From assembly GCA_039978895.1 (NCBI GenBank), contig JBDWAL010000064.1, forward strand, positions 1-64,000: a stretch of DNA of 64,000 bases. The letters are read 5' to 3'. Shown here one piece after another: positions 1-7,507 of this stretch. The DNA is from Aliishimia sp039978895. Its GTDB lineage: Bacteria > Pseudomonadota > Alphaproteobacteria > Rhodobacterales > Rhodobacteraceae. The notes below the pieces were generated by a model. The model was given only the letters and a program-made list of their open reading frames with translations. It had not been told where the DNA came from and made no database searches. Made by a program: the position numbers and the translations under genes. Numbering within the stretch: the first letter of the stretch is position 1; the number at the start of each line of letters is the position of its first letter.

Positions 1-42
1 GGCCAACACTTCAATACGGTTCAGCTCGCGTTCGCTCATCAT
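1..42 (-). CDS. Transposase N-terminus, ISNCY-like (cut by window edge)
   Basis: Only about 14 codons lie in the window; they read MMSERELNRIEVLA on the minus strand. This resembles the start of ISNCY-family transposases, where a short conserved leader precedes a helix-turn-helix. Two adjacent ATGs (42 and 39) could both start it. The rest of the gene runs off the left edge, so its integrity is unknown. Family call is from memory of the N-terminal pattern only. Confidence 0.4.
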   Translation of the reverse strand, partial: MMSERELNRIEVLA

Positions 43-87
43 CACCCATCCCATATCCGCTCACCCTCACATCGTTTTGCGAGGAGA

Positions 88-129
88 GTGACACTTCTGC
101 TTTGCTCATGGGTGACATTATCGCTTTGC
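88..129. repeat. Paired imperfect direct repeats, possible IS end
   Basis: Two 18-bp imperfect direct repeats, 88-105 and 112-129, both begin GTGACA and end GCTTTGC (14 of 18 identical). They lie just upstream of the truncated transposase start, where an insertion sequence end would be expected. I infer they are transposase-binding repeats in the terminal region of the ISNCY-like element; the opposite end is outside the window. Confidence 0.35.
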
Positions 130-328
130 GGCTACAGTGTGATCTTCATAATTGTGATTATGGTAATTTCTTGAGAATGAAACACCGCAGCGAATTGTTA
201 CCATGAAAGCCTGCGGGTCTTCTTGCCTTTGGGATTCCACCGTTTACGAAGATCCGCTCTTTCTCGCGCTTTAAGGCAATTCGTTTTGCATCCGGATCGT
301 CTGATGCGAAACGAAAACGTCGCGTTCG

Positions 329-526
329 GTGAGCAGGCCTTAGTCAACTTACAATCAGGCATTAAAGCAACGCGGATCATTGACGCTTTGGTTTGATGCG
401 GGGATGGATTGGGATGCCACGCCTTCAGGCAAACGAGGGCGGCAACAAGCTTACAGCGATGCTTCGATACAAGTGTGCCTCACGATCAAAGTGCAGTTCG
501 GTTTGCCCTTGAGGCAACCGGCATGC
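329..526 (+). pseudogene. IS5-family transposase N-terminal remnant
   Basis: Read from the GTG at 329, the frame gives VSRP, a TAG stop at 341-343, then STYNQALKQRGSLTLWFD and GKRGRQQAYSDASIQ, a pattern typical of the N-terminal half of IS5-type (DDE) transposases. Similarity fades near 526, where the frame shifts and the remaining two thirds of the gene are absent. No terminal inverted repeats were recognised. It is a dead fragment and contributes to the picture of an insertion-scarred left arm. Confidence 0.6.
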
Positions 527-765
527 GATTTCTTTGCGTACCAGTGACCGGGTTAGAGCAATGGAACTTGCTCGGTCGCTCAAGGACAAAGTGCTGTCAG
601 GAGAGGTGCCAATCCGTGAGAAACTCATGGATATCTAATATCGTCAGCCAAAGCCCATTTCTTCCTAGCGCGGTCTCTCCCGCATGTGTGCTTCAATCAC
701 ATAAAATTGAGGGTGATCCTTCTTTTAAAGCTGTGTTCAGGAGCAATTTAGGGTAAAATATTTGA

Positions 766-1032
766 ATGTCCGATATAAGTCTATCACGTATTATGGCTCT
801 GACTCTTGCGTTTGGGATCGCTGCTTCCGGCGCGACTGCTCAGACAAAGTTCAAGAAACGCCCCAAGGTGAACCCGCCTGATTGCTATTGCACTGATGCC
901 ATCGGTGACCGGAAAGAATTGGGCGAATTTGTCTGCATTACGATTTCCGGCCGATCCTTTCTGGCGCAGTGCAAGATGGCCCAGAACAACCCGATCTGGC
1001 GTGACATCAGCGATGGATGCCCAAGCTCCTGA
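766..1032 (+). CDS. Small secreted four-cysteine protein, unknown function
   Basis: An 88-residue ORF of unknown function. A hydrophobic N-terminal segment ending near ASGATAQ looks like a Sec signal peptide, leaving a mature part of about 62 residues with four cysteines (PPDCYC, EFVC, LAQC) plus a late cysteine (DGC), consistent with a small disulfide-bonded periplasmic or secreted protein. The start could be 766 or an in-frame ATG at 793; the second leaves a compact signal peptide. No good ribosome binding site is visible for either. It stands alone between IS fragments. I do not recognise the family. Confidence 0.5.
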   Translation: MSDISLSRIMALTLAFGIAASGATAQTKFKKRPKVNPPDCYCTDAIGDRKELGEFVCITISGRSFLAQCKMAQNNPIWRDISDGCPSS

Positions 1033-1134
1033 TAGCGTATCAAGAGGCCACACCGCTTTAAAAAACTCCGGATTGCAAATACCGCGATCCGGGGTTTTGA
1101 GAGAGACCGCCCTAGGACATACCATGGCGAAGAG

Positions 1135-1602
1135 TTAATCCAGTTTAGGCAACCAATTTACGATAGCCTGGCCAATCTCATCAGGGCTGTCTTCCTGAAT
1201 GAAATGGGTCCCAGCAACTGTGACCTCTTCCAAATTGTGCCAGCTGCGCACGAAGTCCCGTGCGTAAAGCAACTGCGTGCCGTCCTCGCGGATCTCGAGG
1301 CCGCCGACGTAGACTGTTGTCTCTGATGAGACAGTGTGCGCTTTCTCCTCCTTGATCAAGCGCTTGCCATCTGGTCCGTAGGTATACTTCGTGCATGTCA
1401 GCAGTGCGCCAGTGTTTTGATCGAATATTTCAGCTTTGAGGGGACGGTTCTCCCCATCGTATTCCATCTGCTTGCCGCCAAGGCCGATTTTCATATTGCC
1501 GTTCGCATCATAGCTGAACATATCGCCATCCACGACCAGTGGTGCATACGCCAATGAGCTTCCGACATAGCTACAGGTCGTCGCAAAGTCGCTATTAGTC
1601 AA
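1135..1602 (-). pseudogene. Chimeric fragment: RHS repeat joined to haloalkane dehalogenase C-terminus
   Basis: A 155-codon open frame made of two unrelated pieces. The first part (about 1270-1602) has RHS/YD-repeat motifs such as YDANGNMKIGLGGK and YDGENRPL. The last 45 residues or so (about 1135-1265) read ARDFVRSW, then GTHFIQEDSPDEIGQAI, which is the C-terminal signature region of haloalkane dehalogenases (alpha/beta hydrolases). The frame stays open through the joint near 1260-1270. Neither piece is complete: RHS proteins are far longer and the dehalogenase lacks its catalytic nucleophile region. The most likely origin is a deletion or recombination joining two decaying genes. An expressed fusion is possible but unlikely. 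Confidence 0.6.
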
Positions 1603-1608
1603 GCAACT

Positions 1609-1760
1609 GCGCCGACTGTGTCATCAAAGACAAATACACCAGCAGCAAGCACCACCGCGTCCGTAGATGGGAACACGAAGACGTATTGGAACGGGTGCAA
1701 TAACGTCTGAACAACGACCCCACCCAGCTGGCCTTGCGCAGCATGACAATTGAACACCCC
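1609..1760 (+). pseudogene. DDE transposase C-terminal remnant (IS1182-like)
   Basis: A plus-strand frame reads DCVIKDKYTSSKHHRVRRWEHE and DVLERVQ, then a stop, then RLNNDP and MTIEHP. The RRWEHEDVLE and TIEHPFG-type motifs are characteristic of the C-terminal catalytic region of DDE transposases of the IS1182 group. The frame contains stops and breaks off after EHP. Similarity to the longer IS1182-type copy at 9.85 kb is at family level only. From here to 2239 I see nothing else that codes. Confidence 0.4.
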
Positions 1761-2239
1761 TAGGACATGAAGCATTGCAGCGATCAGGCAGATCGGATTG
1801 AGGCAAAATCCAAAGAAGTGCAGCTGGTTCAAAACCATGACAATCACAAAGGTCCAAGTGTATGTGGTTGCGACAGTTTTTGTTCGCTGCCAAAGGCCTT
1901 TAAACAAGCTTCTACTCTATCACGGTTTCAAGGCATTCATTCAAACCTAGAAATTCCTGAACCGATGGGAAGGAAATGAAGGTCACTATGTCTATAAATG
2001 ACATTAAGTGGTCTACTTCTACCGGGAAGTTGTTGAATTTGATTAACTTCTTGTCGCGCACGTTCCGTGGTAAGCCCAAGGAAGTGTTCATACTGGTTAG
2101 AAGTGGAGCCCTCCGCACAAGTCGCTTCGGTCTTGGAAACCACCCTGTTGGCCGACCAATTAACTGGACATTTACAGATTTGTCGCCTTATATGTGATGC
2201 AGGTGGCATTTTGCTACCCTTTCTAAGAGTGGAGGTGTT

Positions 2240-2590
2240 ATGGCCCAATCTATCAAGCTGTCTGATGATATTATGTCAGTCGTGCGCCGTGAGTCCGGTT
2301 TGCAGAGCCGGTCCGTTGCGGGGCAAATCACCCATTGGATCAACATTGGCCGTGCGATCGAGCAATCGAGCACGTTTGACTATCAGCACATCAACGCCGC
2401 TCTCGCAGGCGGGCTCTCTCCCGATGAGTTGAGCGCTGAAGAGCAAGAAGTTTGGTTTGCGCAGTTTGGTGAAGATATGACCGCGCCGTCTGATCAAGAA
2501 GAGGCCTTCTTTGCGCAGCGTCGTCAGCTAGGCCGTGGTGTTGGACTGAATGACAAAGGTGAGTTGGTCTATCCCGAGGCCGCAGCCTAA
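2240..2590 (+). CDS. ParD-like antitoxin of a zeta-toxin pair
   Basis: A 116-residue protein starting MAQSIKLSDDIMSVVRRES, which matches the ParD-like antitoxin family (ribbon-helix-helix type DNA-binding N-terminus, then QSRSVAGQITHWINIGRAIEQ). An acidic C-terminal half follows and would be the toxin-binding region. A purine-rich stretch (AAGAGTGGAGG) precedes the ATG. Its stop lies 2 bp before the toxin start, so the two are translationally linked. Expected role: neutralise the downstream kinase toxin and autoregulate the operon. Useful in plasmid maintenance, which fits the repABC module in the same window. Confidence 0.75.
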   Translation: MAQSIKLSDDIMSVVRRESGLQSRSVAGQITHWINIGRAIEQSSTFDYQHINAALAGGLSPDELSAEEQEVWFAQFGEDMTAPSDQEEAFFAQRRQLGRGVGLNDKGELVYPEAAA

Positions 2591-2592
2591 AC

Positions 2593-3192
2593 GTGGCCCC
2601 TGCCCCGCGTCCAACACTCGTGATGCTGGCTGGTCCAAACGGATCAGGCAAATCCACGCTTTACGAGACGCGCATCGCGCCAAAATTTGCCGTGCCATTT
2701 ATCAACGCTGATCTTATTCAACGCGTCGAGCTTAAAGACGGAAATGTGAATGCAGCCTACGAAGCCGCGCAAATTGCCACCAAGCGCCGCGCAACCTTGA
2801 TGGCTGATCGCAAGAGCTTTGCCACAGAAACCGTGTTCTCTCATCCCTCCAAGCTTGATCTGATCACCCAGGCCAAGGCTCTTGGGTATCGCGTTATGAC
2901 GTTTCATATCTCTGTTGCGAATCCGGACCTATCCGTCGCTCGCGTCGGTGAAAGGGTCATTGAGGGTGGGCATACCGTACCTGAAGAAAAAATCAGAAAC
3001 CGGTATGATCGATCCGGTCCCTTGATCCGCCAAGCCATTTTGAGCAGTGACATCGGCCATGTCTTTGACAATTCCCAGCTGAACCAACCCCCGGTGCGGG
3101 CGTTGTCATTCACAAACGGAACCCTCACCTTTGCCTTGCCGCAGCTTCCCGATTGGGTGCTTGATCTCTACGGGGATGATTTAGTTCTGTAG
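2593..3192 (+). CDS. Zeta-type toxin kinase
   Basis: A 199-residue P-loop protein with GPNGSGKST at residues 14-22, NADLI in the next strand region, and the stretch RRATLMADRKSFATETVFS, all typical of zeta-toxin family proteins. Members phosphorylate UDP-N-acetylglucosamine or related sugars and arrest cell-wall synthesis. The GTG start at 2593 follows the antitoxin stop directly and gives the correct spacing to the P-loop. It lacks the usual epsilon antitoxin partner; the upstream gene is ParD-like instead, a pairing seen in many proteobacteria. It appears intact. Confidence 0.8.
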   Translation: MAPAPRPTLVMLAGPNGSGKSTLYETRIAPKFAVPFINADLIQRVELKDGNVNAAYEAAQIATKRRATLMADRKSFATETVFSHPSKLDLITQAKALGYRVMTFHISVANPDLSVARVGERVIEGGHTVPEEKIRNRYDRSGPLIRQAILSSDIGHVFDNSQLNQPPVRALSFTNGTLTFALPQLPDWVLDLYGDDLVL

Positions 3193-3969
3193 GTTGCGTT
3201 ATTTATAGGCCCATCAGCCACATTGGGCTGACCAGGCTCTCGGCTGCGCCCGAAGCCCGCAGGCGGTCTTCGCCCATGCGGGTCACGATCCTTTGGGCAA
3301 GGCTACCGCGTGATGCAGCTGGTGAGAAGAAAACCAAAGAGTTTAAGTGATGAGGGCATTCGCACTAGCCACTGAGGGATGCGTCTGTGGGTGACATGTC
3401 GGGTCGCCACATGTTTGGGAGAACGGGGCCGCATATTGTTTGCATGGCCAGGCGTTGCTTGAAGGCGTGCCCTGTGCTGCGCTCCAACACATTTGTTCGT
3501 TGTTTTCGGGTAGTATTGTAGAACGTCGCAAACCTTTGATTCAATGAATCGAATTTTCTGAATCAGATCAGAAAGCCGTGTCACGCAATATTGGCCCAAA
3601 CGCCCAGCATTCCTGCCCCACGCCCGACCTTCGGCGCTCTGGGTCAAAGTCGGCAGAGCAGACCTTGCTGCCGTTGCTCCTCCGAGTGTTTGCTGACGCA
3701 GCATTCGTTCGCGGATGCGGCGAGTTCATCTCTGCCTTGCAGCAGAAGTCGTTAGATCGATCATTCAATGCAAATCTCTCACGTGACTAGCGAACACCGC
3801 TGTCGCTTTCGTCGACACCGGCTATTGCGGGGCAAGACTTCGCTGCCGAAACGATTTAGGCGTTGGATGTCCGTTTCGAATGTTAAGGACGAGAGCCACG
3901 GCTCGGTAAATCTGCTCGCTGAAAGCTCCAGACGGATTCCTTCTGAAGCGTCCATTTTATCGGAAGTTA
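3193..3969. other. Gap without a convincing gene
   Basis: About 780 bp without a supported gene. On the minus strand, 3204-3310 reads RIVTRMGEDRLRASGAAESLV, followed by SPMWLMGL and a stop; it looks like the tail of a conserved protein I cannot name and has no upstream portion. The remainder contains only short open frames on both strands with no recognisable motif, and resembles decayed sequence. Confidence 0.4.
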
Positions 3970-4461
3970 TTATGCGTCTGTGTCAATCGTTTCGCCAAAG
4001 GCCTTTAGCAATCCATTCAAGCTGTCGCGCTGTGCCGCAGAAAGTCCCTTCAAAAGCCGGTGCTGCGTCTCAACATGGTCGCTGACCGCATTCTCAATGG
4101 TGGCAAAGCCCTGTTGGGTCAGGCGAATGAGGAAGCCGCGCTTGTCTTCCGGATTTGGCACGCGCTCTACTAGGTCGGCCTTGACGAGCTGGTCAATTCG
4201 ATTGGTCATTGTGCCTGATGTCACCATCGTCAAGTCAAGCATTTCTCCTGGCGATAAGCCTTCCGGCTTTCCGGATCTGCGCAGCGTCGCCAAGACATCA
4301 AAACTGGCAGGGTTCAGCCCGTAGGCTTTCCAGGTTTTTTCCATTTCGTTGCCGAGCTTAGCCGCCAGCCGCGAGAGGCGCCCGATCGTTTCCATTGGCC
4401 CCACATCGAGGTCAGGGCGGGCCTTGTTCCATTGAGTAACGATGCGATCTACGTGGTCCAT
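3970..4461 (-). CDS. MarR-family transcriptional regulator
   Basis: A 163-residue protein with the MarR winged-helix layout: dimerisation helices at both ends and a wHTH near residues 55-125 (NPASFDVLATLRRSGKPEGL, then a recognition helix, then a wing with NPEDKRGFLIRLTQQG). The DxR element (EDKRG) of the wing is present. It is transcribed away from the EamA exporter at 4540, and two TCTTGA-type palindromes lie in the 78-bp gap, so it very likely represses itself and the exporter operon until it binds a small ligand, possibly a phenolic compound as for many MarR proteins (inference). Confidence 0.88.
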   Translation of the reverse strand: MDHVDRIVTQWNKARPDLDVGPMETIGRLSRLAAKLGNEMEKTWKAYGLNPASFDVLATLRRSGKPEGLSPGEMLDLTMVTSGTMTNRIDQLVKADLVERVPNPEDKRGFLIRLTQQGFATIENAVSDHVETQHRLLKGLSAAQRDSLNGLLKAFGETIDTDA

Positions 4462-4483
4462 GGGTCCATATTGCGAGATTTTA

Positions 4484-4497
4484 TCTTGACGTCAAGA
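4484..4497. promoter_or_regulatory. MarR operator 1
   Basis: Perfect 14-bp palindrome TCTTGACGTCAAGA in the divergent gap between the MarR gene and the exporter. It lies 23 bp upstream of the MarR ATG, well placed to block its own promoter. The same half-site TCTTGA is repeated in operator 2. Confidence 0.75.
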
Positions 4498-4507
4498 AAT
4501 AAGAATG

Positions 4508-4525
4508 TATCTTGATGTCAAGATA
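4508..4525. promoter_or_regulatory. MarR operator 2
   Basis: Palindrome TATCTTGATGTCAAGATA (8-bp arms around a 2-bp centre), 15 bp upstream of the exporter ATG. It shares the TCTTGA/TCAAGA arms with operator 1; the two centres are about 26 bp apart, so two dimers could bind roughly the same face of the helix. Confidence 0.75.
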
Positions 4526-4539
4526 AATGGAGATTCTTC

Positions 4540-5430
4540 ATGAAACATCAAGTCGACATCGCTCTCACGGCCGTTGCGCCGCTGGTCTGGGGTAGCACGT
4601 ATTACGTGACGACAGAATTCCTTCCCGCTGGGTACCCAATAACCATGGCCGCGCTGCGCGCGCTGCCAGCGGGCCTTCTGTTACTCATGCTGGCGCGACA
4701 ATTGCCGCAAGGTATCTGGTGGATGCGGGCCTTCATTCTGGGCGCTCTCAATTTCACCCTGTTCTGGGCGCTTTTATTTGTGGCCGCGTACCGGTTGCCG
4801 GGCGGTGTAGCGGCAACAGTCGGGGCAGTTCAGCCTCTGATCGTCGTATTTCTGGCAGCGCTGCTCCTTGATAGTACCATCAAAGCCTCAGCCGTGGTCG
4901 CCGCCCTGATTGGGATCTTCGGGGTCGGGCTCCTTGTGCTTGGCTCAGGAATTTCGCTGGATCCGATCGGATTGCTTGCCGGGATTGGCGGCGCGGTCTC
5001 AATGGGCGCGGGCACGGTTCTGACCCGGAAATGGCAAACTCCGGTTCCACTGCTGACCTTTACCGCCTGGCAACTCACGGCGGGTGGCCTGTTGTTGGTT
5101 CCGCTTGCACTGTTTTTTGAACCAGCTGTTCCCGTTTTGAATGCGCAGAACATCACCGGCATCGTTTATCTCACTCTCATTGGCGCAGCGCTGACTTACA
5201 TTTTGTGGTTTCGGGGCATCTCCCGCATCGAGCCCGGCGCCGTCTCTGCCCTTGGATTTCTCAGCCCGCTTTCCGCAGTCCTGATCGGCTGGATCCTTCT
5301 GGGCCAGGAACTGACGCCGACCCAAATTGTAGGTGCTGGAATAGTGCTCACAGCAATCTGGCTTGGACAGCGCGCAGGGCGCATCAGTCCTCCCATTCTT
5401 ACGAAACTTCACATTCACACCCCAACCTAA
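4540..5430 (+). CDS. EamA/DMT-family exporter
   Basis: A 296-residue integral membrane protein with about ten hydrophobic helices arranged as two EamA repeats, the drug/metabolite transporter layout. The N-terminal VWGSTYYVTTEFLP is a typical EamA opening (WGSxY). It exports a small metabolite or drug; substrate unknown. It begins right after MarR operator 2 and ends 13 bp before the next gene, so the two form an operon under MarR control. Length and helix count are normal for the family. Confidence 0.85.
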   Translation: MKHQVDIALTAVAPLVWGSTYYVTTEFLPAGYPITMAALRALPAGLLLLMLARQLPQGIWWMRAFILGALNFTLFWALLFVAAYRLPGGVAATVGAVQPLIVVFLAALLLDSTIKASAVVAALIGIFGVGLLVLGSGISLDPIGLLAGIGGAVSMGAGTVLTRKWQTPVPLLTFTAWQLTAGGLLLVPLALFFEPAVPVLNAQNITGIVYLTLIGAALTYILWFRGISRIEPGAVSALGFLSPLSAVLIGWILLGQELTPTQIVGAGIVLTAIWLGQRAGRISPPILTKLHIHTPT

Positions 5431-5443
5431 AAGGAGAATTCCT

Positions 5444-6085
5444 ATGAAACTCATCGTATTTGGTGCCACTGGCGATGTCGGCTCTCGCGTTGTGACCGAA
5501 GCGCTCTCTCGTGGCCATGATGTCACTGCAGCCGTCCGAAACGAAGCAGGACTCGATAAACTGCCCAAAGACGTGAAACCCGTTGTTGCAGATGTTGCGG
5601 ACCCCGCAGTTCTGACCACAGTCATGGCCGGACAGGACCTTGCCATCAGCGCGGTGCGGACACCTGCCGGGCGAGAGGGCGAAATTGTTGCTCTCACCCA
5701 GTCCATCCTTGATGCCGCATCGAAGAGCGATCTTCGAGTGATTATCGTCGGCGGGGCCGCACGTTTGCATCTCCCCGATGGTAGCCCGCACACAGTCTTG
5801 TCCGATCCTGGTTTTCTGCCTGAAAGCATCGTTCCAACTGCGCGTGCGTCTATGGCACAATGGGAACTTTGTGCATCGGATGCTTCGGCAAACTGGACCT
5901 ATGCAAGCCCGTCCGCGATGTTGCGGCCAGGCACGCGCAAGGGTGCCTTTAGAACTGACACAGACAATCTGATTGTTGATGAAGACGGTAATTCGGAAAT
6001 CTCAATGGAAGATTTCGCGATGGCAATTGTAGACGAGGCTCAGTCGGCCAAGTTTCCGCGCGCCGCCTTTACCGTAGGCTACTGA
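5444..6085 (+). CDS. NAD(P)-binding NmrA/SDR-like oxidoreductase
   Basis: A 213-residue protein with a Rossmann nucleotide-binding motif GATGDVG at residues 7-13, like NmrA-type and biliverdin-reductase-B-type atypical short-chain dehydrogenases. The start at 5444 is chosen because AAGGAG lies 7 bp upstream and it begins directly with the first beta strand (MKLIVFGATG); an upstream in-frame start would overlap the exporter. Likely a redox-sensing or quinone/flavin reductase acting with the exporter in a stress response (inference from the MarR-exporter context). A good terminator follows. Confidence 0.82.
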   Translation: MKLIVFGATGDVGSRVVTEALSRGHDVTAAVRNEAGLDKLPKDVKPVVADVADPAVLTTVMAGQDLAISAVRTPAGREGEIVALTQSILDAASKSDLRVIIVGGAARLHLPDGSPHTVLSDPGFLPESIVPTARASMAQWELCASDASANWTYASPSAMLRPGTRKGAFRTDTDNLIVDEDGNSEISMEDFAMAIVDEAQSAKFPRAAFTVGY

Positions 6086-6114
6086 TACACGAATACTTAA
6101 CCACTCTGAGAAAG

Positions 6115-6149
6115 CACCCCGCCTGAAATTTGCAAGCGGGGTGTTTTTC
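6115..6149 (+). terminator. Rho-independent terminator of exporter operon
   Basis: Stem CACCCCGC (6115-6122) pairs with GCGGGGTG (6136-6143), followed directly by a T-run. It ends the exporter-oxidoreductase operon 30 bp after its stop codon. Confidence 0.85.
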
Positions 6150-6349
6150 TGCATGAAGTCGCGAAGAGCGGCGGGTCAAATTCTAAATCGTATGCGAAAC
6201 ACCGTCGACGACAACGAAGAACCGATGGGTCAGGCAGCAGCAGCACCCAGTCTTTCAGTCTTGGCCAACCACCGATCAATCACTATCGGCTTGGCGTGGC
6301 TTGCAGCAGCGAAATGGGTAAACTTCGTTGGTTTATCGTGACGATATTT

Positions 6350-6460
6350 TGAGAAGGTACTGTGATCCGGCACCTTGCTGTTCAAATCGAGACGACAAAA
6401 TCACCGATAGGCCAAGTTCAGATGAACTTCATCACACAAAATGCTGCGGCTACAGCCAGC
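6350..6460 (-). pseudogene. IS1182-type transposase fragment
   Basis: On the minus strand the frame reads DEVHLNLAYR, a stop in place of W, FCRLDLNSKVPDHSTFSKYRH. The pattern is the same as EVHLNLAYRWFCRLD followed by PNHSTFSKNRH in the transposase copy at about 10.1-10.2 kb, so the two belong to the same group. Only this short segment is left, with an internal stop, and it is in opposite orientation to the larger copy. The rest of the 6150-6631 gap shows no gene. Confidence 0.55.
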
Positions 6461-6631
6461 ATAGCCGCCGTTCGCTGCATCTGTGCGATTTCGATTGTGG
6501 TCAGGGACTGCAAAGCTGGCAAAATTGCCTTTCAAAGCGTTGCATTCAAGTTCTACTTCCGGGCCGACCGACCCCGCCATTCGTTAGGGCGCGGTCAAAA
6601 CGGCGTAAATTCAACATCTGTCAAATTTGGG

Positions 6632-7054
6632 TCAAATCGCCGATGTTGCCAACAGAATATCGAGTGTTTCTTCTGGCTGCCCCAAAAGGGCAAGCGCTTC
6701 GGCTTCAGAATCTTGAATCAGTGGTACAACAGAACAAATGTCGATCCACGACCGTACGAACATCGCACTTAAATCTCGACTAATGGTAGTAGGAGCGATG
6801 TATACGACAAGCGATTGCAGATCAGAGCGAACAAGCCGTTCTGTTTTTCGGGCCTGCATACCCATAAACTGAACGTAGTCTTTTTCGAATCCAGTGACCT
6901 CGGTCATATTGACCAGTTGTTTTTGGCCCGCAACATAGTCTGGATGCGAGATATAGGCTTTTGTTGCAATTAACGTATCGTTGACCGTCGCATAGCCAGA
7001 GTATCGAACTACAACAAGGCCGCGTTTTGGAAAGATTTTAAACTCTACAGGCAT
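6632..7054 (-). CDS. Conserved hypothetical protein, SpoIIAA-like in style
   Basis: A 140-residue cytosolic protein without signal peptide or membrane segment. The early alternation of strands and helices (GLVVVRYSGYATVNDTLIA, then QLVNMTEVTGFEKDY) is reminiscent of SpoIIAA/STAS-like small domains, but I cannot assign it to a family with confidence. It is monocistronic, flanked by transposase debris. The start at 7054 gives an uninterrupted N-terminal strand (MPVEFKIFPK). Function unknown. Confidence 0.6.
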   Translation of the reverse strand: MPVEFKIFPKRGLVVVRYSGYATVNDTLIATKAYISHPDYVAGQKQLVNMTEVTGFEKDYVQFMGMQARKTERLVRSDLQSLVVYIAPTTISRDLSAMFVRSWIDICSVVPLIQDSEAEALALLGQPEETLDILLATSAI

Positions 7055-7507
7055 AACTCATACTTGATCTATCTGGCTGCCGCCAATGAACGCGTCAAAC
7101 ATAGCTGATCATCGAAACAAAAAACAGAACTATGGCAGACCTTCATGCGCAACGCAACGTCCGCCTTTTGGGCTCTTTGCAGTCATTCGCGGCATCTTCA
7201 TCCAGATTGGCACCATGAAAACCTCTCCGATGATCGCAATGCGGGAATTTCCAGAGCTTTGCCTGACTCACCTAGATGACTGCCTTCCGTAAGATGACCG
7301 ACCTAATCAGTTGCCACCGCTGCCATCCAGTCCAAGCGCGTTCCGTGCTGATGAGAACGCACCGCTAAAAGCATCATTCTAGCTCGAATGGAGGCCGATT
7401 GCAGGGTAATTCCATTGTACAAATCATTGTTATCTTACGTTGAACAACTCGTATCTTGACCCATTTATATTTTTGCGTGCAGGTCTAACAAAGTCGAAGG
7501 CAGGAAT
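7055..7507. other. Non-coding gap upstream of ovoA
   Basis: About 450 bp with only short, motif-free open frames. The final 100 bp are AT-rich and presumably hold the ovoA promoter; I could not fix a -35/-10 pair with confidence. A weak ribosome binding site (AAGGCAGGA) precedes the ovoA ATG. Confidence 0.4.

Noticed and set aside
1599..1907. 102-aa hydrophobic minus-strand frame
   Set aside because: Antisense to the transposase remnant; hydrophobicity follows from the opposite strand's codons and there is no start context.
4999..5829. 276-aa minus-strand open frame
   Set aside because: Antisense to the exporter and oxidoreductase genes, with no recognisable domain or ribosome binding site.
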